64,000 nucleotides of DNA from Tipula vernalis (Eukaryota > Arthropoda > Insecta > Diptera > Tipulidae). Position numbers and translations under genes: made by a program. Under the pieces are notes generated by a model that saw only the letters and a list, made by a program, of their open reading frames with translations, was not told where the DNA came from and ran no database searches. The stretch's first letter is position 1; each line of letters starts with the position of its first letter. This document shows, one piece after another, positions 46,191 through 57,702 of this stretch. The DNA lies in assembly GCA_958295665.1 (NCBI GenBank), contig OY282558.1:309166092-309230091 (forward strand). The letters run 5' to 3'.

Positions 46191-46809
46191 CCCGTATCAA
46201 TTCAGCTCCTTACCATTGAGGTCCTTCCGTTATTGTTTGATGTAATACAGAATATGGACATGTATCATTTGAGTAGTTGATGTGCAGTAGTGAGATGTGA
46301 GTTGTGATTTGAGTAGTGATTGTCAGTTTGTAACGAAATCGAAAGATTTCGTTAGCAGACACGGGATCAGAGGTCTGGAGAGGTCTAGTAGCTGGCTAAA
46401 GCTCTCTGTCTGGCGTGGGGGTTTTCAGACGTAATCCCACGCTTGTATAACCGCATGAGAAAAGGAATTAAAATATAAAAACAAACCAATAGACGAAACG
46501 AAACACTGCTTGGGAGCGAAAGAAAATAATAAGCTGGATGCAGTCGGTCGAGATGACAGTCCTGTCCCGCGCGATCCCCGACCAGTCTGCTGCGAAGGCC
46601 TCCTTATCATCGGCCCAGCGACCGGAATTGCCTTTCCGGTCGCGGCGGTAACCGATCCCGATTGTAGATGGACACATGGAATGCATGGCACACATGTGTC
46701 GTGCTGCTCTCTCCAATAGCCTGCCAAAGTGAGCAACACAAACGGAAAGAGATGGAAAACCGCTCAGCCGCAAGGACCCTACCTCACAACACATTCAATC
46801 ACTCTACAA
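46191..46809. other. GC-richer segment beside the gypsy remnant
   Basis: Base composition is visibly less AT-rich at 46500-46760 than anywhere else nearby. A hairpin CGAAATCGAAAGATTTCG lies at 46335-46352. It may be LTR or leader sequence of the gypsy element. The open frames here have no recognisable protein signature. Confidence 0.35.
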
Positions 46810-47493
46810 GGGGCCCTATTTCTGAAAACGATACGAATTTGTATAAGAAACGAAAATGCTATTCGATACGAAAATTAATTGGAATTTCTGAAAATAAACG
46901 TAAATATGTCAATTTTTTGGCATCAATTTAGGTTTTAATTGGCTACGAGAATAAAACCAATTCCGCGCCATATTGGATAAATATTATTTTATATCAAAAT
47001 AAAATAATTTATTTAATAAAAGCAAATACAAATCTGTACCTAGAAAAATCCATAGCTACATATTTCGTAAAATTTTAGTTTTATTTATTTAGTTTATTGT
47101 AATCGTTGAGGGACCCAGTAATTAGTCAATAAATTCACATATGAAATATGTCAAATTTTGCTAAATAAAAAATATTTTTTGTCAATTAAAAAAATTTGGC
47201 TTTTAGTTTTTAAAAATTTGTATTTCTTTTAAAATAAAGATATAAATTACTTGTGTATATCTTGCATTTTTTGCTTGTTTATTTTTGATGATGTTAACTA
47301 TTATGTCATCGAACCAAAATCCGTTCATGAACGAACCAAAACTGCCTGAATTCGTATTGTGGAATAAGGGAAATTTTGTCACGAATCATGCTTACACGAA
47401 TTCGTACAAAAAATAAACGTATTCGTATTCAAAAATACCAATGATACGAATTCGTAGATATTTTGTTCTTATTCGTATTCAGAAATGGGGCCC
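46810..47493. mobile_element. MITE with GGGGCCC ends
   Basis: GGGGCCCTATTTCTGAAAAC at the left and the inverse of TTCAGAAATGGGGCCC at the right form the termini; ATACGAATT boxes (GATACGAATTTG, TACGAATTCGT) repeat inside both ends. No coding capacity. No clear duplication at the very edges. Confidence 0.7.
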
Positions 47494-49296
47494 AGGAATC
47501 ACTCCCTCATGGTGTGACCGAACATGATCCCAAAAAACCAAAAAAAATGACCGTAAGTAAAAAGAAATTCACAAAAAAACTCAGAAAAATCACTAAAGTC
47601 ACTAAGCGCTCACCAGTAAAATAAATAACGGAACTAACATGAATTATTATCAAAAAGCCAAAAAGAACGGAAATGTAACGTTAGTATTAAATATGGTCAG
47701 ATATATGCAAGTTAACAACGGTAAAAAAAACTAAAAAAATAAAATTTGCAATAACATGTATATGCAATAACACATATTATATACTCGTATGTATGACCAC
47801 GCCACCACAATAGCTGAAACCCAGAACGTTATATAATAAAAGAAAATTCGAAAACTATCAGTCAAATTTGGCTCACAAAATTATCAAATTACTAGAAAAT
47901 AAAATAAAAATTTTGAGACTAACATGATCAAAAAAAAAAATATTACAATTACGTTAATAAACAAAAAAAAAACAAAAAAAATGGTATCACTACCAGATGA
48001 AATGCAAATTTACTTTTTCTCCGATCGTAGGAAAAAATATATCTTTCCGTTGTTTTTTCGAAACGAAAAGCTCATGATTCCAGTATGTTGTATTTGTTGC
48101 TAAGCAACAAGTAATAATAGTACGAGAATATTTTTTCTGGCCTAGGCCGGGAATATGTCGTGGCTAACTAAGCAATAATTTTATGTTATTTTCGATTTTT
48201 TACTTTGTTTTGATTTCTTAATATGATAATTAATGAATAATACTAAAAATTATTTTGGGTTTATATTCGTTTAAAGTCCGATCGGAGAAAATATAGTATG
48301 TACAATTCGGAGGAAAAGTACATTCCCGGACTCCCGTGGTTGCCGGACTCGGCTCTTCCACTATAGTCCGGGAATGCAGTACTTTTCCTCCTAATTATAC
48401 AATATATTATTGTTTAAAAAAAAATTATATGACCAAAAAAGTTTATACACCGTAGTTTTCGTCTTCTCGGAAATGACAATACCTTATGTGATCAGCCCGA
48501 TCTCTTCACTGCCGACACAGGATCCCCCTTGGTCTCGTTCCCACATCGTTAGCTGACGGCGTTGCTGCCACATAAACTCCAACAACTATTATCAGGTAGT
48601 ATTATTCACAACACAATTGCACTTTAAGGAAAACAAATCCTGTACGTACTGTCCAATTGATATTTGGATCATTAGTCAACGCACGTTCAAATTTCCCTTA
48701 ACAATCTCAACTCACTCTAATTAAAAGTTACTGAACCGCATGCAATGTACTGCTGCAAAGTTGATAACATTTGCCGCAACACTCATAATAACAAACTAAA
48801 ATCAGTAAAATGAGAGTAACTATACTGTTTTTAATATTTCACTTGCTGATCCAGTAATCACAATAATGAACGGGAAAACTCAATGTCCATCGTTTACTTT
48901 AGTTTCCGTTACCACATTAAGGGAAAAACTTTCATTTGAAAACATATTTATTTTTTTTATTATTAATAAACTTAATATGTCACACGGCAATGAAATTAAT
49001 ACAAAAAGAACTTATCACGCACAATTAATATCAATAATTGTTAATCGTCCCGCATCAATCTCCAAACTTAACTGCCAATTTTAAGTAAAAAACCAAACTC
49101 GACCGTCCGAATTTCTCCTCCTTCATTATTCTTTCTTTTTCCATTGTTTTTTTTTAAAGTAGCAAAACAAATTTCAATTTGCTACCGCCGTCGCGTGATC
49201 ACACACACACACATACATCAAGAAGAAAAATTTTAATGCAAAACAAAACAAATTACTAATAGCATTTATGTACATATTATGTAGCTAGCATTATTT
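47494..49296. other. Intergenic AT-rich DNA with one hairpin
   Basis: No gene supported. See the hairpin at 48299-48400. TTCTCCGATCG at 48018 and CGATCGGAGAA at 48279-48289 suggest a small decayed inverted-repeat element around the left part. Confidence 0.35.
48299..48400. repeat. Long hairpin around GGAGGAAAAGTAC
   Basis: The left arm (48299-48332, with GGAGGAAAAGTACATTCCCG) and right arm (48365-48400, its inverse with two extra bases) form a stem of about 30 bases around a GC-rich loop. Probably a minimal foldback or a MITE remnant. Confidence 0.7.
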
Positions 49297-49333
49297 CCTG
49301 GGGTGGGAATGTGGGATGTTGTAACATCACTTA

Positions 49334-50098
49334 ATACCACGTTTCCATCGTCAATAGTATAATAGCAAAATAGTATAATACTATTATACTATTTTTCCCT
49401 ATCGTGTTTCCATCATTTGGTGTGAAGTTAAAATCGTTTTATATTTTTGTATGGGAACTTGGACGCAATTCATTATTTTGATAGCGAAAAATTATTAAAA
49501 CCCATATTTTATGCATCTTTAAAATTACCTGATAAATATTACTTCAAGTAATATAAAAAATATAAAAAACACACTACAACCGCAGCCTAAAAAAAATTAC
49601 TTTGAAAAAGATTTCAAACAAGCCTAGACACTGCCATGATTGCACTGTTAAAATTGCAATTTGCTAACTATTATATTTTTGATAGCTAGTATTGACGATT
49701 GGAGCATCACAGATTCCACCTAGTGGAACATTTTTAAACTGAGGTAGCTGCTAATTTGACGTTCGAAATTGTTGTAAAGAATTCCAATTTTGAACTGTAA
49801 ACACAATTTTTACTTACCAGATTGCTAATAATTGTAAATAATTCATATTTTGGATTATAAAAACAATTTTTAACTGCCGGATTGCAAAATTTCCTTTCGT
49901 CGCATTTATGAGAAATGTCATTTTAGCAGTTGCCTCATTTGAACTTTTTTCCTCGAGAGGCGCTTTCTCTACTTTTACAATCGTCAATAATGAAATATTA
50001 TAATAAACTATTATACTACCAACTTCGGGTTTCCATCGTCATAGTATAATAGTAAAATACTATTATGCTATTATACTATGACGATGGAAACCCAGTAT
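49334..50098. mobile_element. MITE with GTTTCCATCGTCA ends, TA duplication
   Basis: Terminal ATACCACGTTTCCATCGTC pairs with the inverse of GACGATGGAAACCCAGTAT; TA at 49332-49333 and 50099-50100. The right end alone (50027-50093) is a near-perfect palindrome with AGTATAATAG boxes. The left end has a further copy of GTTTCCATC. Non-coding, strongly folding; inserted in the foldback arm. Confidence 0.75.
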
Positions 50099-50699
50099 TA
50101 GATTCGAATTCGATAGAGTTTATGTCTCTTCCCGAGTAACCATATGTCACAAAAAAGGGCCAAAAATTTCACAAAAAAAGGTGATTGGTCGACCAAAATG
50201 TGTAAAAATTTGTGACAAATTTGTTATGAAATGGTGGATGGGGTTGACGCTGTTTGTGAAAACAAAACGAGTATTTTGCGGAACAAAAATATCGGTTTTT
50301 GGTGGAACATTTCGTCGACGTTTTCAGGACCATTTACCCAACAATTTGACAATTTTTTTGTGATAATAAAATGAAATATTTGTCGGTATTATGTGAATAT
50401 TTTTTGGTTTAAATGTGCAACAAAATATGAGCTATTTATTGACAATTTAACCACAAATATTGGACTCATTTTTTGACAATTTAACAACAATTTTTTGTCA
50501 CATATTCCTCAACAACTTTGTGAATGTGATTTTTCAATATAAATTAAAATTAGTCACTTGATTAATTAAGCTTCTATAAAGTTTTTTTTATTAGATTCAT
50601 GTACATTTCAATTAATTTTTTTATTCAATAAAATTAGTAATTCATTTAAATAATAATAAAAAAAATTTAACAAAAATTATATATAGATAAAAATATATA

Positions 50700-50702
50700 T
50701 TA

Positions 50703-50752
<50 letters not shown>
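50700..50752. repeat. (TA)n microsatellite, left
   Basis: Nearly pure TA dinucleotides with a few G interruptions. Confidence 0.95.
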
Positions 50753-50756
<4 letters not shown>

Positions 50757-50768
50757 ATAATAATATAT

Positions 50769-51141
50769 ATCGTCATGTCCAAATAAGAGTATTTATTACA
50801 TCTACAAATCGCTAATTCTTTGGAGAGGCTTATGTCGTTTTCGATTGACCAAAAAAACTAATCTCAGTGAAAAAAAAAAACTAAACTCGAACATTTTTTA
50901 CTATGGCGAGTTTAGTTTTTTTTTGCACTGAGTTTAGTTTTTTTTGATCAATCGAAAACGACATTAAAAATGTTTAATGCTAATTTCGGCTTAATTTTTT
51001 TTTGTATAAAGTCCTTTCCACAGTGTGGCAAGAATTTTATTTAAAAAAAATTAAGCCAAATTTGACATTAAAAACTTGACACACCCCTCCAAAAAATTAA
51101 TGATTTGTAGATGTAAAATACTCTTATTTGGGTACGACGAT
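50769..51141. mobile_element. Nested inverted-repeat element inside the TNP2 transposon
   Basis: ATCGTC.TG.CCAAATAAGAGT and ATTTATTACATCTACAAATC at the left return inverted at the right (51085-51141). The interior has two more inverted pairs: 50832-50963, and GGCTTAATTTTTTTT / AAAAAAAATTAAGCC (50989-51056). (TA)n tracts lie on either side, so the target was probably a TA microsatellite. Confidence 0.7.
50832..50963. mobile_element. Small mariner-type MITE
   Basis: ATGTCGTTTTCGATTGA and its inverse TCAATCGAAAACGACAT bound 132 bases, with an inner inverted pair of AACTAAACTCG / CGAGTTTAGTT. The end sequence is shared with 4166-4730. Non-coding. Confidence 0.65.
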
Positions 51142-51162
51142 TTATAGATCCATTTATACATG

Positions 51163-51272
<110 letters not shown>

Positions 51273-51404
51273 ATGTATGGAAAAAATATAAGTATCACAA
51301 CTTCAATATCTTTCATTTTTAATTAATCTATCTAATTAAATTTATTTTATAAATAAAAAAATAAAATAAAAAAGTAAAATTCTTAAAACTAAAAGCTCTC
51401 GGGA

Positions 51405-52425
51405 TTATTTATTACTTCTTCTTTCAAGATTTTTATATCGCTCCTGCCCTCTTTGAAGATATACCTTCATAGCATCCTCTGCGGTGCTTTCTTGAAAATC
51501 AGACCGAATGTCCTTGACGGCATCTGTAAATGATTAATCAGTTTAAGTATAAATATCAATTTGCATCAAATAATTTATTTACCTAATATTATTTGTTTAA
51601 AATTTGTTCCACAAAGTTTTATTTTATTATTTTTTCCAGTGAAGTTCATTTTTTTCTGCATTTCTGCAGAAAATAATTTATTTATTACTCGCCTTGTCGC
51701 TTTTCCAACGCTTTCCCCCCCACTTGTTATTAATTTTCTTACCTGGTGATAAAAAATTAATTAAATTTTAAAATTACAATATTTGTAATCTAATCAATAC
51801 CAATAATTTTGCAAAAGATGGATCTTCGCAAGCTCGCTCCATTTCACTAAAATTTTCTAAATCATTTATAGGTAATACAATTATTGGCTCCGAGTTGGTG
51901 GTGGGATCCGATGAGCTAATTAATATATCATAATTAATTTTGTTTGGGATTTCTGCAACAAGCTCTTGCAAACATTGAACTTTTTGTTGGGTTCTAATTA
52001 ATTCAAATTTTAATCCACCTGTAAAAATTAAGTTATTTATTGTCAAATATTCCATCAAAGTTTTAACGGTTTTCATCAAACATAATTTTTGCTAGGTCTT
52101 GACGCTAAAATAAATTCGACCATGAAGCAAATTATGATCAAGTGGCACAATGTTTAGTCGACTTACTCATTTTTTCAGTGAATGTTTGTCGCATGTTTTT
52201 CATTTCTTTGATCAACTCATTACAGGTTTCCATATGTATTTGTGTTCCGAATTCTTCAATTAAAAATAAAACAAAAAGAATAAAAAATTAAAACAGATAT
52301 AACATTTACAATAATTATTTATAATTTATAATTATCGTCTTACTTTGTGTATTTTCATTCCAATTAATATATTTGTTTTGTAAATTGACGTTAAGTTCGT
52401 CGAAAACCTCAGGAGATGACGACAT
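51405..52425 (-). CDS. DUF4806-like protein gene in the TNP2 transposon (five exons)
   Basis: Exons on the minus strand: 52425-52344, 52253-52167, 52018-51801, 51742-51583, 51523-51405. All junctions are GT-AG and the phases (1, 1, 0, 1) fit together, giving 221 aa and a TAA stop. The start is MSSSPEVFDELNVNLQNKYI. The middle is helical and probably coiled (CNELIKEMKNMRQTF; LIRTQQKVQCLQELV). The C-terminal half has FSEMERACEDPSFAKLLV, SGGESVGKATRRVINKLF, then MNFTGKNNKIKLCGTNFKQI and DAVKDIRSDF, the pattern I know as DUF4806. Its function is unknown. Position and coiled coil suggest an accessory DNA-binding role like plant TNPA; that is inference. Assembled by eye from splice signals. Confidence 0.7.
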
Positions 52426-52496
52426 TTTGAACTGTCAAATAAAATAAAAATTTGTTAATTAAATTATGGATTTTTGTTTATTAAATGTTATGTACA

Positions 52497-54590
52497 TTAG
52501 TTAAGAAGTGGAATAACGTAAATATTCGCTTCATAAATGATTCCAACACATTTTACAATATCATTTGTAATTTTAATATTTTTTAATTCGTTTGCATTGC
52601 CGCTTTTCTCCCAATTAAATTTTATAATAGTTGGTATTTGGCAGTTTCCATGTAATAATAAAGGATCGGGAACAGGGTTATTCAAATAAAATCCGATCGC
52701 CATTATATCCCGATTATCGTAATAAAAATTTTTAATTATAAAAAATTCATTACTTTTGCTCATTATTATATTGTCTTTGTCGTTAATTTTTAATATGTAC
52801 CTTGACAAAATACATTTTTTGTAATTTGTTCGGTTATCCATTAAATGCTTTCCAGAACATTCGTCAAATAATCCTTCCCTTAATTCTTCTTTAATAGCCT
52901 CGCAATATTGCAGCTCAATGAAATGGTTTTCCACTTGTTGTAAAGGATTTTTGTAAGACCTTATTAATTTTTTAATCTTGTTTAAATTATTTTCAAATGG
53001 AAACGCATTAAATGTCTCCAAAGGCCCAAATCTTTTGACATCGCTGGTTAAATGTATTAGTAAATGCATATTGTAGACAATAAGATTTTCTCCATAAAGT
53101 ACTGCGGTATTTTGTACAAATCTCCGTAATAAATGGTTTGCATAATTAATCTGCTGTAATGACGAGGGTTTCGATAAAATATGTACTGCATTATGCAACA
53201 ATAAAAAGTGATTGAATAAGTCCTGGTCTAATATTCCTTTCATGATGATGGGACCTGTGTAAATAAGGAACATCCGGAACTCTGTTGCCTTCCATAATTT
53301 GTAGTGCCTAATGCTTCTGGGTTTTCGTGCAAAATCTCGGGGTAACTGTTTTGATATAGAATTTATTCGAGCATCCACTTCAGAAATTTTTTCGGGATTT
53401 AATTTAACAAATTGAAATTCTTGTGGCTCTGATTCTTCAAATTGGCGGGTTGGTGGTAACTGGGTTAATGAAATTGTGTTTCTATATTTTCGTTTGTCTC
53501 CGTCAACCCAAAACTTTAATAATTTCTTCGTGATCCCAAGGTACAATATATGCATAGGATCAAGAACAAAATCTTGAACCATATCGATTGGGAGTTGCTC
53601 CAAAATCGATCTTTCCTCCTTATGGTGCAGTATTTGCTTTCGTTGCCGAAAACTTTCGTCTGTTCTTAGGATACAGTCTACCTCATCGAAATATAAATTT
53701 CTGCAATATTTACCTTTGGTAGTGCATCTTGGACACCCATAATAAGCATTGAAATTTTTTATATAAGTTATATCGGCCTTTGCTGGTGCATCACAAACAA
53801 ATCGCCGAATTTTTATAGTTATTTTTTTATTTTTGAACATTAATCCGTTGTCGACCAAATTTTGCAATTCCTCTGTAAATTCTTTTAAATACGCATTAAA
53901 TGAGCAGGGTTTATGGGCGCCATGGTATACTCCGACAACAAAAATATAATTGTTCATTTCGGCAACTTTGATTTGAATTGGCCAAATGGAATCCGTAGAG
54001 CTTTTTGCAATAGGCAGCCCATCAATATTTATTAAGAAACCTATTTCTTGTGTATGATGATTTAACGTTTCTAATTTTCTTAACAATGGTTCTTTAATTC
54101 CCTGGTAAATGTATTTGCCCGGTTCTACATTCGTAAATTTTGAAGGAATTCTGGGTGTTTGAAGTAAAGTTCTTGAATCACGTGGCAAATTTATACCAAA
54201 ATTAATCAATAATTTTAATAAAGATGTTAAGGATTTTCCAGAAATATTTTCCCGAAGAGCCCAAAGTCTTAACTCATCATTTAAATTGCTGATTTTAACA
54301 GATCGGGCTTCTATTGAATTTGTTTCAGTCAAAGTTTCTGACGTTACTGTGAAAGAAGAAAGATTTGTTGATAGTTGTTCGGTACATTCCAGCGATAAGC
54401 AACGTTGATCTACTGACGTGTTGTGTTCTTCTATTTGGAATCTCTGTCGTAAGTTTGCATCTCCAGTTTGTGTTTGCTCAGGATTACAACGTCCCATACT
54501 TGGTCTTTTCTGTTGAATGCTGGCCTTAAGTTGCTCCTTCAATAATTTATGTCTGTATTGTCTTGATACATCTTTAAGTTTTTTTCCCAT
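52497..54590 (-). CDS. TNP2-like (CACTA/EnSpm family) transposase
   Basis: An uninterrupted 697-aa frame with a clear ATG at 54590. The N-terminal 100 residues are basic then polar. LRLWALRENISGKSLTSLLK at about 107-126 and LPRDSRTLLQTPR at about 135-147 form the block that precedes the TNP2 core in animal homologues. The core has INIDGLPIAKSS (Asp190), FVCDAPAKADI (Asp267), a CPRC zinc knuckle at 286-289 and LDPMHILYLGITKKLLKFW (Asp344, His347). This matches the RNase-H-like catalytic core of CACTA transposases. The C-terminal part includes HLLIHLTSDVKRFGPLETFN, also conserved in these proteins. It is intronless and lies upstream of, and in the same direction as, the DUF4806-like gene. Expected to bind and cut the element's ends; activity is not shown. 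Confidence 0.88.
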   Translation of the reverse strand: MGKKLKDVSRQYRHKLLKEQLKASIQQKRPSMGRCNPEQTQTGDANLRQRFQIEEHNTSVDQRCLSLECTEQLSTNLSSFTVTSETLTETNSIEARSVKISNLNDELRLWALRENISGKSLTSLLKLLINFGINLPRDSRTLLQTPRIPSKFTNVEPGKYIYQGIKEPLLRKLETLNHHTQEIGFLINIDGLPIAKSSTDSIWPIQIKVAEMNNYIFVVGVYHGAHKPCSFNAYLKEFTEELQNLVDNGLMFKNKKITIKIRRFVCDAPAKADITYIKNFNAYYGCPRCTTKGKYCRNLYFDEVDCILRTDESFRQRKQILHHKEERSILEQLPIDMVQDFVLDPMHILYLGITKKLLKFWVDGDKRKYRNTISLTQLPPTRQFEESEPQEFQFVKLNPEKISEVDARINSISKQLPRDFARKPRSIRHYKLWKATEFRMFLIYTGPIIMKGILDQDLFNHFLLLHNAVHILSKPSSLQQINYANHLLRRFVQNTAVLYGENLIVYNMHLLIHLTSDVKRFGPLETFNAFPFENNLNKIKKLIRSYKNPLQQVENHFIELQYCEAIKEELREGLFDECSGKHLMDNRTNYKKCILSRYILKINDKDNIIMSKSNEFFIIKNFYYDNRDIMAIGFYLNNPVPDPLLLHGNCQIPTIIKFNWEKSGNANELKNIKITNDIVKCVGIIYEANIYVIPLLN

Positions 54591-55815
54591 TTTATTGCAA
54601 TAAAATGCACCTTATGCCAAGAGTGTGAATCTAAAGAATTAACAAATTTTAATGGCCCTATAAATATTTTTTTTAAACAGCACACACGGCAACAGCATTG
54701 ATTTTTTGATTTAATTTTACCGACTTTTCAAAAGTTCCGTAAGAAAATGATGCAAAATATTTGTTCTAAATCTATTAATAATCAAATATTGTCACTTACC
54801 AAACTACAATTAATTATAATTGTAATTGACTAAGAATTCTTAATAATAATAATAAATAAAAGTAACGGTACACACGCTATACTATAAATTACACAATTTA
54901 CAAAATATATTTTATAAACCAAAAGAATTTACAAGATCTAAACTTTATATAGTTAAAGTTTTATTATAGTTTTTATAAAAAATAAACTAACGAGCTAAAT
55001 GTACATAAAAACACAGATTTAATTAATTTTTATTTTTTTATTTTTATAAAAAGATCGCAATTATAGCGCACTGTATCACCACACACACACGATTATAAAA
55101 TGGCGAATGACGAAATTACCCCTGTATACAAATTATACAACAAACATTATGAAAAAAATTATACACACGTTTCATCTAGATTTTGGAAGGATATTGTTTT
55201 ACGTGCGTTTGGTCTTTTTTCACCATCTGTTAACATTACGACTCAAAAACGATACGAAATTATCACAAAGTAACAGCATAAGTATGTCGTAAAATTGTCC
55301 AAAATAATTTGTCACAAAAATAATCTAAATTTAGTGGCAAATATGTGAACAAAATATTTTTTGTTTTGCGGACAAAATCAACAAGTATTTTGTAACAAAA
55401 TAACCGCATAAATGTACCCCAAATTGTCACCATTGATTGTGACAAAAGGGAGCCTACATTTTTGTGACAAATCGGTTAAAAATTTTGTGATCACAATTTT
55501 TGGTTACTCGGGTTGTTTCAAGAATAAAATTGTACTCTATTTCGCTTTTAGATTACGCTTTTTCTATTGCGATCTCTTTTTGTTGCGTACTTTTCCTTTC
55601 CTTCATATCGATAAAGTATCACTAAACAAAAATTTGAGTGATAAAATAAATAATCATGAATATAAGTAGAAATAGAATGTGGTTTTATTCGAGCAAGCTG
55701 AGATAGCAAGAAAAAAAACATAATTGAAAAACGAAATAGAGTACATTTTTATTCTTGAAACAAGAGACATAAACTCTATCGAATTCAACTGAAAGTGATG
55801 TTAGAACATCCCACC

Positions 55816-56050
55816 CCTGGTTTGGCTGTTTAATTTTCTCGAACTGTTGCTGTAAGCTTATAATAAAATGTTACTTATCCATAGTTAAATATCAACAGTT
55901 GCTACATCAGTGTTAACACTGTTATTTGGAGTAACAAAGATTGCTACTATGGGCATTGGGTTCTAAAATTTTGAATTCTTACGCCGCTCGCAAGAAATTT
56001 GGACATGAGCTACTTAGCCTCGACCTTGACAGAGTTAAATTGATTTACAG
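55816..56050. other. Short intergenic stretch, nothing recognised
   Basis: Lies between two foldback elements; AT-rich and without features. Confidence 0.3.
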
Positions 56051-57440
56051 TTAATTGACCGTAAACAATTGATCGAGAACAATTGATCGTACGACAATTG
56101 ACCGTGGATACAATTGATCGTATGAACAATTGATCGTGGAACAGTTGATCGTGGATCAGTTGATCGTGGATCAGTTGATCGTGGATCAGTTGATCGTGGA
56201 TCAGTTGATCGTGGATCAGTTGATCGTAAGGATAATTGATCGTGTAACGGTAAATTGAATTTAAATTAAGAATTGAAGTGAATTGCGTTAGTTAGTTGTT
56301 TCCAAACGAGTTTTAAATCAAATTGACCACAAGGTCGACAAAAAAAAAATGTTACAGAGCAAAATTGACTGATAATGAAAACGTTAATCCATTTGTTCCG
56401 GAAAAATATTTTGTGTTTTTATTCATTTCGTATTATGTAGGGCCAAGGCTGGGCATTAACGAATTACATGTATTTTATTTGAATTACGTAATTAAAATAA
56501 AAATTACAATTTGTAATTTGTATTTTAATTACTCATTTTCCAATTAACAGTATCTAGTATTTTAATTACGTAAATTCTAAGTAATTGTAATTTGTATTTT
56601 AATACCTTAGTTTTTGAAATTTCTACTTAAATTTTTACGAGGCTTTTTAAAATCTGGTTCCCGAGCCATCAGTATAAAACCTAATCTTAATAATCGTTGT
56701 TCTAATGACACGTTTTTTCACCAAACGAATTTTGTCAAATCAAATTTATCAATTTACAAATGTAAAGTAATTGTAATTGGTATTTTAATTACTAATTCTG
56801 CTGTAATTCGTAAAAGTATTTTAATTACTAAGTGTAATGTAATTTGCCCAGCCTTGTGTAAGGCCTACATAGCCAATCTTTCTGTATATTTTTATGTTTA
56901 AGGCTATATTTATACATACAATATATGTATATACGCAAATGAATATTTATACATACAATATGTATACGCGAAATGTAAACAAATTTTTCCCGCATTTAAT
57001 TCCACTTTTTGTAAAAATATTTCCAATTTTAATTATGCTCGGAAAAAGAGATGACGTCGACTATTTCAACTTAGAATTGTAGAGGCAAACGGCTTCGGTA
57101 ACTCTCACGGACACGCGGGAGGTCACTGCGCTCTCCCTCTCCACCCGCTTAGCCATCCAAGGGGCTTTAGGGTTTATAGTTAGGGTTAATAGGAATAATG
57201 TAATAGGGTTATATAATTTAGGGTTTATAGGAATTTACAACTCTATAGGAGCGGGAGTAACGAAATAAAAAAAAACAAAATATAGTATTTTACGCAAAAT
57301 AAATACGTGGAATTGGCTATGGATCCACGATCAATTGTCAATACGATCAATTGATCCACGATCAATTGTATTCACGATCAATTGTTTCCACGATCAATTG
57401 TGTCTACGATAAATTATTCACGTTCAATTGTAACACGTTA
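56051..57440. mobile_element. Foldback element with tandem-repeat arms (CAATTGATCGT type)
   Basis: The left arm (56051-56246) is a tandem of about 15-base units, CAATTGATCGTNNNA. Five of them are identical AGTTGATCGTGGATC copies in a row. The right arm (57320-57440) is the inverse unit, TNNNACGATCAATTG, in about eight copies. The core of about 1.1 kb contains a hAT-type MITE and no clear gene. It has the same architecture as 31441-32108 with unrelated sequence. Confidence 0.8.
56444..56858. mobile_element. hAT-type MITE with 8-bp duplication
   Basis: Ends CAAGGCTGGGCA and TGCCCAGCCTTG, flanked by TGTAGGGC (56436-56443) and TGTAAGGC (56859-56866), an 8-bp target duplication with one change, as made by hAT transposases. 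The interior repeats GTAATTTGTATTTTAATTAC-like blocks. Non-coding. Confidence 0.85.
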
Positions 57441-57702
57441 AAAATGTGTGATCTGGAAACTAAAATTTTAATTTTTATATTTTCTTTTGCTCTTTCGCAT
57501 TGCTTTTTTCATAATTCTCTGTCTTCGTTGTCCCGCCGACAAATTTCATGCGAGCAGCTTCCAAGTGTTCTGAAACTGTGTGGATTAGAATGAAAGATAT
57601 TTAATGACTAAAAAGATCTTCGAATTGAATTAAAAGTTATTTTTTATTTTAACTAATATATAAAAAAGAATTAAATTTTCACAAAGATAAATTTTTATTA
57701 AT

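Noticed and set aside
46425..46794. Two 100-codon open frames in the GC-richer segment next to the gypsy remnant
   Set aside because: No family signature, overlapping frames on both strands, and one ends at a foreign MITE; composition explains the openness.
52019..52081. Upstream extension (MMKTVKTLMEYL..) of the third DUF4806 exon
   Set aside because: It has no ATG-led link to the previous exon; the acceptor CAG just before 52018 gives the only phase that joins the upstream exons.
56110..56235. Regular short repeats resembling a CRISPR array
   Set aside because: The units are contiguous without unique spacers, are inverted on the other side of the element, and the DNA is eukaryotic.
57150..57245. 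TTAGGGTTTATAGTTAGGG stretch as telomere-like repeat
   Set aside because: Only a few irregular TTAGGG words without a regular period; not a telomeric array.
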